In this document: piece by piece, positions 46,506 through 56,039 of the stretch
Numbering within the stretch: position 1 is the first letter of the stretch
How the letters are laid out: every line of letters begins with the position of its first letter
Source of the DNA: Mesorhizobium sp. B4-1-4
GTDB lineage: Bacteria; Pseudomonadota; Alphaproteobacteria; Rhizobiales; Rhizobiaceae
NCBI RefSeq assembly: GCF_006439395.2
Contig: NZ_CP083950.1
Coordinates: 1 to 64,000 of the forward strand
Direction: 5' to 3'
Length of the DNA: 64,000 nucleotides
Made by a program: the position numbers and the translations under genes
The notes under the pieces: generated by a model
The model's database searches: none
The model's input: only the letters and a program-made list of their open reading frames with translations
Told to the model about the DNA's origin: nothing

Positions 46506-47675
46506 ATGACTATTATAAAAATGTCGCAAGTATTTCCGCGTAACGAATATCTGAGGCGCCTGTCCGCCGTAAAGGCGGAAATGAAGCGTCGCGAGATCGC
46601 GGTAGCGATTGTAACCGTTCCCGCCAACATTACCTATCTCACCGGCTATACCTCAAAATCTGGCTATGTCCCACAAGGTCTGATGATTGATCTTGAAGAT
46701 CAAGAGCCAACTTTTTTCACACGTCGGATGGATGCTCCGGCTGCCAAGCACCAGATGTTTATCGACAATGGCCATATCATTGGTTACCCGGAGGCTCTAA
46801 TCGCCAATCCGGAAAAGGATGGCTATGACGTCGCAATTGATTTTCTGATGGATCATCACCTTGGCGACAAGCGGATCGGGCTTGAAACCAGTTCTCTTCC
46901 TGCCGCAACCGTTCAAAAATTTAAGACGCGTTTGCCACTGGCAAAAATTGATGATTTCACGAATTGTGTAGCCTGGATCCGTGGTGTCAAGTCTGATTTA
47001 GAGATCGCTTTGATGAGAGAAGCGGCTGCTAACACTGACGCGGGTATGCTTAGAGCACGAGATGTCATCCGGCCAGATGTCCGAGAGGCGGACGCTGCTG
47101 CGGAAATCATAGCTGCATTGACACGCGGCGTAGATAATAAGCCGAGCACGGATGTGTCGGGTTTCTTCTTGTGCGCTACTCCGCGCACCGGCACATGCCA
47201 TATCCGATGGACGGAAGACACTTTCCAAAGCGGATCGCAGGTTAACCTCGAGTTTAGTGGAAATCGGCATGGCTATACCTCGCCCTTGATGCGAACGATT
47301 TCCGTGGGCCAACCTTCTGATCGCTTGAAGCGGATACACGAAGGGGAAGTGGCGGGCCTGGAGGCCGCGCTTGAGGCCGCAAAGACTGGAGCGGCATGCA
47401 ATGACGTCGCTGTCGCGTTCAATACGGCCCTTCGAAAGCATGGCTTCGAAAAAGAATCACGTTGTGGCTATGCCGTCGGAATTGATTGGACGGAGCCGAC
47501 TGCCAGTTTGAAGGAGGGCGACATGACGATCCTTCAACCAAACATGACCTTTCACCTTATGCTCGGCAACTGGGTCGATGACGAGTTCGGCTATGTGATC
47601 AGTGAAACCTTCCGCGTCACCGACCTTGGCGGTGAAACGTTTTCAAAGTTTCCACGCGATATTATCACGGTGTGA
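46506..47675 (+). CDS. doeA: ectoine hydrolase-like protein (DoeA/EutD), M24 pita-bread fold
   Basis: A 389-residue creatinase-fold hydrolase. The N-terminal domain includes ITYLTGYTSKSGYVPQGLMI; the C-terminal pita-bread domain has SGSQVNLEFSGNRHGYTSPL, VGIDWTEPTASLKEGDMTIL and FHLMLGNWVDDEFGYVISET. The absence of the Asp-Asp-His-Glu-Glu metal set and the FHLMLG ending match ectoine hydrolase DoeA, which opens the ectoine ring, not an aminopeptidase. AAAGGAGGA lies upstream, and hairpins lie on both sides of the gene. No other doe gene is adjacent. Confidence 0.78.
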   Translation: MTIIKMSQVFPRNEYLRRLSAVKAEMKRREIAVAIVTVPANITYLTGYTSKSGYVPQGLMIDLEDQEPTFFTRRMDAPAAKHQMFIDNGHIIGYPEALIANPEKDGYDVAIDFLMDHHLGDKRIGLETSSLPAATVQKFKTRLPLAKIDDFTNCVAWIRGVKSDLEIALMREAAANTDAGMLRARDVIRPDVREADAAAEIIAALTRGVDNKPSTDVSGFFLCATPRTGTCHIRWTEDTFQSGSQVNLEFSGNRHGYTSPLMRTISVGQPSDRLKRIHEGEVAGLEAALEAAKTGAACNDVAVAFNTALRKHGFEKESRCGYAVGIDWTEPTASLKEGDMTILQPNMTFHLMLGNWVDDEFGYVISETFRVTDLGGETFSKFPRDIITV

Positions 47676-47693
47676 GTTCGTCGAGTGAATTGT

Positions 47694-47727
47694 GTGTCAG
47701 CCGCAACGACCGTTTTGCGGCTGACAC
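47694..47727 (+). terminator. strong hairpin after the DoeA-like gene
   Basis: GTGTCAGCCGCAA (47,694-47,706) pairs perfectly with TTGCGGCTGACAC (47,715-47,727). It starts about 20 bases after the stop codon. A T run is lacking after the stem, so termination may be factor-assisted. Confidence 0.55.
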
Positions 47728-47734
47728 GCGAGAT

Positions 47735-48340
47735 TCGGCCCGTCGCGTTGTGTTCGGCCAGGAAATCGAAGAAGGCCAGCAGCGCGTTGCGGTCACGTCA
47801 GGCAATTGACAGGGTTTTGATATTGGCATCGTACTTGCCGACGAGAGCGGTGATGACGGCCTTGGCCGACGTTCGGTCCGGCGCGTCCCGGACTGCGCTG
47901 AGATCGGACTTCATGTTTGGCTGCACCGATTTCGGCCCTTGTTGAGGATGTTGACGAGCTTGTGCGGCCAGCCACTCTGAGGGCGCGTTCAAGAGAACAC
48001 CTTCTCGAGCGCCTTCCAGAAGCCGCTGCGCGCGGAGGTAGACGCCGTCGGCCCAGATGTAGACGCAGTTGCGGGCCGAAAGGTCACGGCGCCATAGCGA
48101 TCATAATCGCCTGCTATTTTCTTCCTTCAGTCGCCGATCACACACGGCGACAGATTCGGCGCGTCCTTGCCGAGCAGGGCGGTCCGCGCCTCCTGGAAGT
48201 CACCGGCGGAGATGCCGCGCAGGTAAAGGAACCGCAGCAGCGCGTCGTGGCGCTTCGTCCGGCGCGTCCAGTTCGGCAGGATCGCCAAGGTGAAGGTTAT
48301 GCGATCGTTGCCCAAGACATTCGCATCCGGTCGCGCAAAG
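47735..48340 (-). mobile_element. IS256-family transposase relic, N-terminal and middle part
   Basis: The minus strand reads RITFTLAILPNWTRRTKRHD with ALLRFLYLRGISAGDFQEAR and TALLGKDAPNLS; later SARNCVYIWADGVYLRAQ, then after a deletion VRDAPDRTSAKAVITALVGK, YDANIKTLSIA, and after a stop RDRNALLAFFDFLAEHN. The order is that of IS256-type transposases. It stops near DFLAEH; the following part is found separately at 58.43 kb. Confidence 0.7.
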
Positions 48341-48806
48341 CTTGGCATGCTTCCCTGGCACCGGGCCGATGCCCGTCGTGTCGCAGTGCCGCAAATCGCC
48401 ACCGGACCCCGTGCATTGTTTTAATGTCGAGCGGTCCCCTACTGTTCAACTTAACGAACTCCGTCGCAAGGCTGCTTCATAAAATCCTCCGGTTCTGTAG
48501 TCGTCTTTTGCGCTCCTAGACGGGAAGGGAACATATTCGGGTGACATCAGAGGCACCCCATCGCGGGTGATTAAAAATCAGATTCACGCCTGTTTCGCGC
48601 GCCCTCCTCCAACGGAACGCAGAAATCCTTTGAATCAATGCAGAAATCGCGCGATTTAAACGCTCAGTCAAAGCTAATATTGTGAAGGCGTGGATGTGTT
48701 GGACAAGGGTCCGAATTGGCGATGCGTCATTCTGAGCGAGGCATTTCCGCTGTAGTGTTATCATTTCATCAACCCCACGCCTGAGCCACGTTTTTTGGAG
48801 TTTTAA
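48341..48806. other. gap upstream of the racemase-family gene
   Basis: About 465 bases with no recognised gene. It becomes AT-richer toward the racemase gene, consistent with a promoter region. Confidence 0.35.
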
Positions 48807-49514
48807 ATGGCATCGCAATCCCCACACTCTCTTGGAGTCTTGTTGCTGGAACGCGGCTTGCCGCCTAGCACCACGCCATCCCTGCCAAAGGCGAACTCGC
48901 TCACAAATCCGGAGACTTTCAACTTTCCGATTATCACAGAGACTGTCCCAGGGGCTTGGGTAGAGAATGTCGTTCGCGGCGATCCCGCGTTGGAGCCCGC
49001 CTATATCGCAGCTGCGCGGCGGTTGGTCGAGCGAGGGGCAGTAGCAATCAGCTCCAACTGTGGCTTCTCCGTCCGTCACCAGGCGGCGGTAGCCGCCTCG
49101 GTGAATGTACCCGTCGCGATGTCTAGTCTGCTCCTCCTGCCGATGTTGCTCCGCCAGACGGGGCCGTCTGGCAAAATTGCTGTCTTGACGTATGATTCGG
49201 CACATCTTGGTGAAGACCTTTTTGGGATTGACAGTTCCGCTGATCGAGCGAGGATCGTGGTTGGTGGCGTCGAAGGCGGCGAGTTCTGGCATAATGAGAT
49301 GAAGCGGCCAGTGCCTCCGACCGATGTCGCCTCTATTGAGGCGGATGTCACTGCTTCCATCGCGCGGCTGCGCCAAACAAATCCGGAGATTACGACCATC
49401 CTATTCGAATGTGCAGGCTTTCCGCTTGTTGCACCGGCGATCCGCCGGCACACGCAGCTGCCCGTCTATGACATCAATGGCATCTGTCAAATGATGATTG
49501 CTTCGATCGGTTGA
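48807..49514 (+). CDS. aspartate/glutamate (hydantoin) racemase family protein
   Basis: A 235-residue protein of the Asp/Glu racemase superfamily. Two regions around the expected catalytic cysteines are seen: VAISSNCGFSVRHQAAVAAS (about residue 88) and TILFECAGFPLVAPAI (about 203). The superfamily includes racemases, maleate isomerase and arylmalonate decarboxylase. It begins a plus-strand set with an ABC importer downstream, so it probably acts on the imported compound. The ectoine gene eutA belongs to the same superfamily, but this sequence does not look like EutA to me. Confidence 0.78.
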   Translation: MASQSPHSLGVLLLERGLPPSTTPSLPKANSLTNPETFNFPIITETVPGAWVENVVRGDPALEPAYIAAARRLVERGAVAISSNCGFSVRHQAAVAASVNVPVAMSSLLLLPMLLRQTGPSGKIAVLTYDSAHLGEDLFGIDSSADRARIVVGGVEGGEFWHNEMKRPVPPTDVASIEADVTASIARLRQTNPEITTILFECAGFPLVAPAIRRHTQLPVYDINGICQMMIASIG

Positions 49515-49720
49515 ACGGCTTCTTTGTGTGTCAGCGAAACGGGGGGAGGTTATATCGAAGCTGATGTAACGAGTGTCGATTTCCAGCGATCCAGCTTGCT
49601 GCCTACAGTTTGCTTTTGGCAATTGCGTTTCAGATCGCTGACATCGCAAAATGCGGGCATGCTGCTTCGCACTCGGCGCCTTCACTAAACAATGAACCGC
49701 TAAAACAATGGGGAACGATC

Positions 49721-50806
49721 ATGTTTGAGATATCACGCCGAAATTTTCTAAAGAGTTCAGCGTCGGCTGCAGCCTTTGGTACGGGGCTCTCGCTGTCAGG
49801 TTTAGGCCGAGCGCGTGCAGCTGAAACGATCACTGCGGTTGAATGGGGTGGGGATTACTTTGAATCGATCAAGAAGATCGCGGCGAAGCAATCTTTTGTG
49901 AACATCAACTGGCAGCTGCACACTGGTGGCGCTGCGGCGATTCTGCCCAAGATCAAGGCGATGTGGCCGCACCCCGGCATAGATCTTCTGACCGGCTGGG
50001 ATGTGACGTGGCAAGTTATCGCCAGTGAGGGTTGGGCGGAGCCGGTTACGGCGGAAAAAGTTCCTAATATTGCGGATATTCCGAAAAAGCTTCTGGTCAA
50101 GGACAGCGCCGGGAATGTCATAAACATCCCTCGCACCTTGTCGTCGACCTTATGGTTTTATCGTGAAGACACCACCCCTTTCCCGATCACGAAGATCGAC
50201 GACTTTTTGGACCCAAGGCTCAAGGGCAAGATTTGTTTCCCGATTCCGACACTGACCTCCAATCTCCAGATGGTCTCGATGGCGCTGTACAAGGGCGGCG
50301 ACGAGAAGAACATGGAGCCTGCCTGGGATTTCATGAAAAAGCTGGCGCGCAGTGGAAATATCGGTCGCGTCGCCAACTCCGACGTCGAGATCAGGAATTC
50401 CATTACTTCCGGCGAAACCAGCATCAGCTTCCAGGGCAATGGCGGGGGGCACGATCTGGTCAAGAACTTCCATACCCGGTATCTCAACAAGATGGACCCA
50501 AAGGCGACCGGCTTCGTGACCTTCTTCTATCAGGAGGGATGGTGCGTCCTGAAAGGCGGGAACACGGACGCCGCATTCAAATTCGCGAACTTTGCCATCA
50601 GTCCGGAAAGTGACGGCGAATTCAATCGGCTCATCGGAGCCATCCCTGCCAATGTGAAGGCGGAGCTATCCGAGGATGCCAAGCCCCTGGCGTTCAATAA
50701 CGAAGAAATGGACAAGTACGCCTATATTCCCGACTGGCCTTATCTGTCCAAGCAGAGCGATGCCTGGATGAAGCGTTGGGAACAGGAGATCGCGCCTCTC
50801 CTTTAG
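49721..50806 (+). CDS. polyamine-type ABC transporter binding protein
   Basis: A 361-residue periplasmic binding protein of the PotD/family-1 type. A twin-arginine leader is clear: RRNFLKSSASAAAFGTGLSL, ending near GRARAAE. The mature part starts TITAVEWGGDYFESI. It heads a four-gene importer; unlike the first cassette (29,674) it is intact. Start at 49,721 fits the leader; no strong ribosome binding site is seen (GGGGAACG). The ligand may be a polyamine, opine or similar amine. Confidence 0.88.
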   Translation: MFEISRRNFLKSSASAAAFGTGLSLSGLGRARAAETITAVEWGGDYFESIKKIAAKQSFVNINWQLHTGGAAAILPKIKAMWPHPGIDLLTGWDVTWQVIASEGWAEPVTAEKVPNIADIPKKLLVKDSAGNVINIPRTLSSTLWFYREDTTPFPITKIDDFLDPRLKGKICFPIPTLTSNLQMVSMALYKGGDEKNMEPAWDFMKKLARSGNIGRVANSDVEIRNSITSGETSISFQGNGGGHDLVKNFHTRYLNKMDPKATGFVTFFYQEGWCVLKGGNTDAAFKFANFAISPESDGEFNRLIGAIPANVKAELSEDAKPLAFNNEEMDKYAYIPDWPYLSKQSDAWMKRWEQEIAPLL

Positions 50807-50861
50807 CCGTGGACCGTTCCGATCTTGCGCCGGGCCCCAAGTCGTTGGCTGGAGAGATTGA

Positions 50862-51710
50862 ATGAATCGTACACGATCCCAGATGCTGCTGCTGCTCCCG
50901 GCGGCAGCGGTATTTGTCCTCTTCCTTGTGCTTCCACTGCTAACTGTGGTTGAAGAGAGCTTTCGGACATTCACCCCAGGTCGAATTGGGGCCGTAGCGG
51001 GGGCTCCGCTTACCACCGAGAACTACACGGAGCTCTTCGTCCCGGTCTACGGCCGGTACTTCCTGCAAACCTATGTCCTGGCGTTCATTGCATCCGTTAT
51101 CGCCATTATCATTGCCTTTCCGATCGCGTACTACATCGCGAGGAATGCATCCGCGGGGATCCGAAAAATCTGGATTTCCGCTCTCGTGGGGCTGATGTTC
51201 TTAAGCTCTCTGGTTCGAATCTATGCGATTCAGCTAACCTTTGGCTCCGTCGGGATACTTGCCCCGATCATGGCCTTCTTCGGCGTGAATATGAATGGCG
51301 GACCGTATATAAACTTCGTTATCATCATCGGACTGCTTCACTACGAAATACCCATGTCGATCCTGATCGTGATTGGCGCGATACTGAATCTCAACCCCCG
51401 CTTGACCGAGGCGGCCCAGTCTCTTGGCGCATCGGCATTGGCATCTCATCTTACAGTGACGATCCCCTTGTGCATAAAGGGGCTGGTCTCTGCGTTCCTG
51501 GTTTCAATGACGCTCGGCGTAAGCGCCTTCGCCATACCCTGGATCCTCGGGCGCGGGCGTGTGCTGTTCATTTCAAACCTAATTTACAGCCGCTTCAGCG
51601 AGGTCGCGAACTATTCCAGCGGCGCAGCAATTTCAATTGTCATGATAGTGCTGTCCTTACTGATGATTTTCATCTTATCCAGGCTCACGACGCTACTTGA
51701 CAGGACGTAA
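50862..51710 (+). CDS. ABC transporter permease (PotB-like)
   Basis: A 282-residue permease with about six membrane segments beginning LLLLPAAAVFVLFLVLPLLT. The ATPase-contact loop reads RLTEAAQSLGASALASHLTV. GGAGAG lies 5-10 bases before the ATG. Next permease begins 3 bases after the stop. Confidence 0.88.
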   Translation: MNRTRSQMLLLLPAAAVFVLFLVLPLLTVVEESFRTFTPGRIGAVAGAPLTTENYTELFVPVYGRYFLQTYVLAFIASVIAIIIAFPIAYYIARNASAGIRKIWISALVGLMFLSSLVRIYAIQLTFGSVGILAPIMAFFGVNMNGGPYINFVIIIGLLHYEIPMSILIVIGAILNLNPRLTEAAQSLGASALASHLTVTIPLCIKGLVSAFLVSMTLGVSAFAIPWILGRGRVLFISNLIYSRFSEVANYSSGAAISIVMIVLSLLMIFILSRLTTLLDRT

Positions 51711-51713
51711 GGC

Positions 51714-52541
51714 ATGTTTAGCAAACGAAATGTCGACGCCGGTTTTGCGAAACTGCTGAAACTGTTAATCGCGCTGACCGCAGTGTTTCTAGCGCTTCCC
51801 GTGATCATGACCATAATAATGTCGTTTGATTCGCGTGACTACCTGGGCCCGTTCCCGCCTCCCGGCCTGTCGACAAAATGGTTCAGTCAGTTTGTCAACA
51901 ACGGCTATCTTTGGTCGGGATTTTATACCAGCCTGTTGCTCGCGACTGCGACGACCGCTGTCGCGACCGTGATTGGTGCCTTGGCCGCGCTGGCGATCAG
52001 TCGCATGTCTGCGCAATGGCGGGATCCTGTCACAACGGCGTTCCTGTCGCCCTTGGTGCTGCCAGGAGTTATCATTGGGTTTGCCTTGCTGATGGTGTTT
52101 TCGACAGTGAACATGGTGCCGACCTTTCTGAAGCTGCTCGCCGGGCACCTCATCATCACAATTCCCTTTACGATCAGAATGACATTGATCGGGCTGACCG
52201 GCATAAGCGCTACCCTGCGCGAGGCAGCGCTGACCCTCGGCGCAAATGAGCGCCAAGCGTTCTTCACGGTCTCCTTGCCACTGGCCAGGAACAGCATTGC
52301 GGCCGGCGCAATCTTTGCCTTTGCGTTCTCGATGGATGATTTGACAATCAGCCTCTTTTTGAGTGACTTCAACACCTATCCGTTTCCCGTCGCTCTCGTG
52401 AGTCTGATGAGGTCGAATTTCGATCTCACACTCGCCGCCGCCGCCGTCTTCCTGATGGGGCTGACTGCCGTTATTTTGTTCGTGTTTGATCGCGTGCTCG
52501 GTCTCGAGCGGGCCATTGGCCACGGCGTCTATGGGGCTTGA
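51714..52541 (+). CDS. ABC transporter permease (PotC-like)
   Basis: A 275-residue permease, first membrane segment LLIALTAVFLALPVIMTIIM, contact loop ATLREAALTLGANERQAFFT. AGGACGTAAGG precedes the ATG. It pairs with the permease upstream and the ATPase 4 bases downstream. Confidence 0.88.
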   Translation: MFSKRNVDAGFAKLLKLLIALTAVFLALPVIMTIIMSFDSRDYLGPFPPPGLSTKWFSQFVNNGYLWSGFYTSLLLATATTAVATVIGALAALAISRMSAQWRDPVTTAFLSPLVLPGVIIGFALLMVFSTVNMVPTFLKLLAGHLIITIPFTIRMTLIGLTGISATLREAALTLGANERQAFFTVSLPLARNSIAAGAIFAFAFSMDDLTISLFLSDFNTYPFPVALVSLMRSNFDLTLAAAAVFLMGLTAVILFVFDRVLGLERAIGHGVYGA

Positions 52542-52545
52542 CCGG

Positions 52546-53631
52546 ATGAATGTTCTCGAACTGAAAAACGTTACCAAGAAATATGGCGAATTCGTCGCCG
52601 TTGATGACGTCTGTCTGGAGATAGAAAAAGGGAAGGTGCTTTCTCTTCTGGGGCCGAGCGGCTGCGGCAAAACAACGACGCTCCGCATCATTGCCGGTTT
52701 TACCTCGCCGAACAGCGGAACCGTGGAGATCGCAGGCAAGGACGTTGGCCATTTGAAACCCTTTGAACGCAATGTCGGACTTCTGTTTCAGGACTACGCG
52801 CTCTTCCCCCATATGACGATCGCCCAGAACGTTGCCTACGGCATGCGCTACCGCGGCACGCCGGCTTCGGCGATACCTTCTCGTGTCCAACAGATGCTGT
52901 CGCTCGTGCGCATGGTGGGGATGGATGCCAGATATCCCGGTCAGCTGAGCGGTGGGCAACAACAGCGTGTCGCGCTGGCACGGGCGCTTGCAACTGACCC
53001 CCAAATCGTTCTGCTGGACGAGCCCTTGTCGGCACTGGACGCAAAGCTTCGGCTGGAGTTGCGCATTGAGCTCAAGGAGATCCTCAGATCGGTCGGCGCA
53101 ACCACTATCGTGGTTACCCACGATCAGGAGGAAGCCCTCAGCCTGGGCGATGAAGTCGTTGTCATGCACGCCGGCAGGATGATCCAGCGCGGCTCGCCGA
53201 CCGAGATCTATAAGGCCCCAGCGGATAAGTTCGTGGCAGAGTTCGTGGGCAGATCCAACTGGTTCCATGGAACAAGACGTGGCCAATCGCGAGGGGGCTT
53301 CAGCACTTATGTCGCAAGCGATGACATTGAGATCCGCACCAGCCAGGATCAGTCGGACAAGCGTGCTGGTGCCGATCTTTGTGTGAGACCCGAGCACATC
53401 GAGCTCCTGGATGATGGATCCAGCGACGTTCGTGAGGATCCAAGCCAGAATGTTCTGGCCGGTACCGTACTCGACGTTGCCCCCCTTGGTTCGGATGTGC
53501 ACGTCGTCGTCGAACTGCCGAACGAAAATCGCTTGCTGGTGATCCACAAGAACGTCGGCAGGACACCGGCAGTCATGCCCGGACAACCCGTCAGACTGCG
53601 CTTTGCAGCATCCGATGTCCTCGTCTTCTAG
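52546..53631 (+). CDS. ABC transporter ATP-binding protein (PotA-like)
   Basis: A 361-residue ATPase with Walker A LGPSGCGKTTTL, Q-loop LLFQDYALFPHMT, signature LSGGQQQRVALARA, Walker B VLLDEPLSALD and H-loop VTHDQEEALSL, plus a C-terminal TOBE-type regulatory domain (VRPEHIELLDDGS onwards). The start at 52,546 gives the normal N-terminus (MNVLELKNVTKKYG). It completes an intact polyamine-type importer. Confidence 0.9.
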   Translation: MNVLELKNVTKKYGEFVAVDDVCLEIEKGKVLSLLGPSGCGKTTTLRIIAGFTSPNSGTVEIAGKDVGHLKPFERNVGLLFQDYALFPHMTIAQNVAYGMRYRGTPASAIPSRVQQMLSLVRMVGMDARYPGQLSGGQQQRVALARALATDPQIVLLDEPLSALDAKLRLELRIELKEILRSVGATTIVVTHDQEEALSLGDEVVVMHAGRMIQRGSPTEIYKAPADKFVAEFVGRSNWFHGTRRGQSRGGFSTYVASDDIEIRTSQDQSDKRAGADLCVRPEHIELLDDGSSDVREDPSQNVLAGTVLDVAPLGSDVHVVVELPNENRLLVIHKNVGRTPAVMPGQPVRLRFAASDVLVF

Positions 53632-54063
53632 GATGACAGGCTGATGAGGTGCACACGAGCTGAGCGCCGGCAAGGCTTCCAGGAACACTATTGGCCGTAA
53701 CCCGGTTTCAGTCTCAGCAGCGGAGCGTCAATAACTGATAGGCACCCCGATGACAGGCAAGCCCTTCGGCCGCCAATGATTGCTCCATTAAGGATACATG
53801 TCCAAAAGGCGACGAACCCTGACATGGAATGGCACAAATGCACAGCGTTGAGACTTTTCGGAATTTGCACGGCGAGGCAACTGACTGGCTCCGCTACCTT
53901 CACCAACATCCTGAACTCGACTATCGCCTTCACAACACAGCGAGATTCGTGGCGGAGAAGGTACGCCTCCGGCGAAGGCCGCCTTGCGCGAGCGTGGCAC
54001 GTTAGCGAGGCTGCGCTCTCAAGGTCGTGCTTACGAGCGCAGTCAGCAGCACAGCGTGAGCCA
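53632..54063. other. gap before the IS66 relic
   Basis: About 430 bases with no recognised gene or terminator. It separates the ABC operon from mobile-element debris. Confidence 0.35.
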
Positions 54064-54190
54064 GATGACGATATTGACCGGGCCGGAGCGCCGTCGTTGT
54101 TGGAGTGAAGAGGATCAGTGCCGGATACTGGCCGCGGCGCCGGGGGCCACGGTGGCGGCGGTGGTGATGTCGCGACCAGCCTGATCTACA
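54064..54190 (+). mobile_element. IS66-family orf1 (TnpA) N-terminal relic
   Basis: The plus strand reads MTILTGPERRRCWSEEDQCR then ILAAAPGATVAAV, and after a shift DVATSLIYK. This is the opening and helix-turn-helix of the small IS66 accessory protein. The rest is missing. Confidence 0.65.
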
Positions 54191-54231
54191 AGTGTAAGCC
54201 TTCGGTGAGGGCCGAGACCCATTCGTGATGC

Positions 54232-54849
54232 TCAGCGTGTCTGGCTGCGGCTGTTCGCGAAGCCCGCCTTGCCGAGAGCGCGGCGTTTGGCGAGCTTTTG
54301 CATCCGGGTGAGGATTTCGTCTTCAGCGACACGGTCGGGATCGAACCGGTGCCCGTGCCAGCGTTTGAGTTGGCGATGCTGCTCGTGCGACGGATCGGCG
54401 ATGGCGTCGAGGAACAGTTCGAAGCCGGGGATGCCGCCAACATCTTCTGGTGGAGCGCGACAGGCGCCGTCGATGTATCGGGGATATTCAACAGCTGGAT
54501 CGGCGTCAGCGATCGCCTCGATCGTGACCGTGTGCCGCCAGTCGTCGCCGAAGTCGTAGGTGTAAGCAAGTTTGGTGATGCCGCGATCGACGAGCGCGCC
54601 GAGCCGCATGGTCTTGGCGGAATAGGTTCTGTCGCGCATGTTGTCCCATTCGGGATTGGGGATGCCATAGCGCTTTCCGTCGGCCCGGAACTCGAAGAGG
54701 TGATAGTCGTCGAACGGCATGGCCGCCTGGATGACGTCGTGCAGCGCTTTGAGCGCGGCCGTCATCGGCACCTCCACGCGCCGCCAGATGGCGGGCTGCC
54801 AGTCATCGAGCTGGATCTTGATACGGGCGATGCGATCGACGTTGGTCAT
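54232..54849 (-). CDS. plasmid pRiA4b ORF-3-like protein
   Basis: A 205-residue protein of the pRiA4b ORF-3 family, often carried by rhizobial plasmids and beside IS66 elements. Recognised by IARIKIQLDDWQPAIWRRVE, LHDVIQAAMPFDDYHLFEF, YDFGDDWRHTVTIEAI and GGIPGFELFLDAI. The frame is intact. Function is unknown. It follows the IS66 TnpC tail on the same strand with a small overlap, so it may have been a passenger of that element. A longer frame to 55,050 would only run through the transposase tail. Confidence 0.82.
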   Translation of the reverse strand: MTNVDRIARIKIQLDDWQPAIWRRVEVPMTAALKALHDVIQAAMPFDDYHLFEFRADGKRYGIPNPEWDNMRDRTYSAKTMRLGALVDRGITKLAYTYDFGDDWRHTVTIEAIADADPAVEYPRYIDGACRAPPEDVGGIPGFELFLDAIADPSHEQHRQLKRWHGHRFDPDRVAEDEILTRMQKLAKRRALGKAGFANSRSQTR

Positions 54850-55030
54850 GCCGCCAATCTTGCAGATTGCGCCTTCCAGTTCCACGGCAAGAGATCGCTC
54901 AGCCGGTTCTGCGGCGTATCGGCGATGCGAGCGAGCACGTCGGCAAGCCAAGCCTGCGGGTCGACGTCGTTGAGCTTCGCCGTTCCGATCAGCGTGTACA
55001 TGCGGCAAGAGCAGAAATGGGCGTGTTCCA
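54844..55030 (-). mobile_element. IS66-family transposase (TnpC) C-terminal relic
   Basis: The minus strand reads YTLIGTAKLNDVDPQAWLAD, VLARIADTPQNRLSDLLPWN, WKAQSARLAA and a stop. This is the characteristic tail of the IS66 transposase (AKLNGVDP.A.L.DVL.RI, INRLDELLPWN). Only the last ~60 codons remain. Confidence 0.7.
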
Positions 55031-55046
55031 GGACCAGTCCCCAAGC

Positions 55047-56039
55047 TCAATTCTCGAGCGAAATGCCGACATCTGCCGCCTCAGCCTCTGCAAAAGCAAG
55101 CGCCGCTATGGCAGTATCTTGGATACCAGTCCCGGTAAGGTCGGCGATTGTTATCTGCCCTTCGTTTGTCCTGCCAGGCTTTTCGCCCGCGATGATCTCG
55201 CCTATTTCCGAAAATGGCTCAGTCTCAACTACAATCCCAGCTGAAACAGCGTGATGCAGCTCGCCAAGCCTACTCGCCTGCTTGAGACTATCTGCGATGT
55301 ACAAATCGGCAACCTTAAAAGCGGCCGGGTCCAGTTCATTTTTGTGCTCCGCGTCGGACCCCATAGCTGTGACATGTTGACCAGGCTCCAACCAGTCTCC
55401 TCTAATAATTGGTCGTTCAGAGGGAGTGGTGGTCACAATAATGTGGGCGCCTGCGACCGCATGAGCTGGATCGTCAAAGACAGCGACCGGTATGTCCAAT
55501 TCTTCAGACATTTGACATGCAACCATCCTCGACGCAGTCAAATCACGCGCCCAGATACGCGCCTCTTTTATTGGCCTAACAAGGGTCAATGCCCGGAGTT
55601 GCAGACGTGCCTGAACTCCGGCGCCCATAATCGTTGCTTTCGAGGCATCGCCTCGAGCTAGATATTTAGCCACGACCGCGCCGGCTGCTGCGGTCCTGAC
55701 GTTTGTCAAATAGCCATTATCCATTAACAGTGCTTGTACACGTCCGGTTTTGCTGTGAAAGAGAACCATCATCCCATTTGTGCTAGGCAGACCTAGCTTT
55801 GGATTGTCAAAGAACCCCGGACTGATCTTTACAGCAAATCCATCAAGACCCGGAACATACGCCGTTTTTACGTCCACTTCCCCTCTGTATTCGGGGACGT
55901 TCAATCGCAAAATTGGCGGCATCTCCACCGCCTTGGTCGCAAGCGAATGAAATGCCTCCTCGATACATCGCACCGCGCGAAGGTCGAGTGGCACGAGCGT
56001 CTTCAGATCGTGCTCAGAAAGAAACCGTATTTTCGACAT
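55047..56039 (-). CDS. eutC: ornithine cyclodeaminase family protein, EutC-like
   Basis: A 330-residue NAD-binding protein of the ornithine cyclodeaminase/mu-crystallin family. VDVKTAYVPGLDGFAVKISP, FFDNPKLGLPSTNGMMVLFH, TNVRTAAAGAVVAKYLAR and the nucleotide site MGAGVQARLQLRAL match the ectoine-utilisation protein EutC. Start MSKIRF at 56,039 overlaps the eutB stop by one base (TAATG), so the two are coupled. An upstream ATG (56,051) would add four residues. It is proposed to act on an amino acid intermediate of hydroxyectoine breakdown. Confidence 0.8.
   Translation of the reverse strand: MSKIRFLSEHDLKTLVPLDLRAVRCIEEAFHSLATKAVEMPPILRLNVPEYRGEVDVKTAYVPGLDGFAVKISPGFFDNPKLGLPSTNGMMVLFHSKTGRVQALLMDNGYLTNVRTAAAGAVVAKYLARGDASKATIMGAGVQARLQLRALTLVRPIKEARIWARDLTASRMVACQMSEELDIPVAVFDDPAHAVAGAHIIVTTTPSERPIIRGDWLEPGQHVTAMGSDAEHKNELDPAAFKVADLYIADSLKQASRLGELHHAVSAGIVVETEPFSEIGEIIAGEKPGRTNEGQITIADLTGTGIQDTAIAALAFAEAEAADVGISLEN

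Noticed and set aside
48807..49514. Assignment of the racemase-family gene as eutA
   Set aside because: It belongs to the same superfamily, but the N-terminal and cysteine-region sequences do not resemble EutA, and it lies beside an ABC importer, not eutB-eutC.
52471..53688. 405-codon minus-strand frame over the second ABC ATPase
   Set aside because: The plus-strand ATPase has all motifs; the antisense frame has none.
54298..55254. 318-codon plus-strand frame opposite the pRiA4b ORF-3-like gene
   Set aside because: The minus strand carries the recognised family and the IS66 tail; the plus frame is its shadow.
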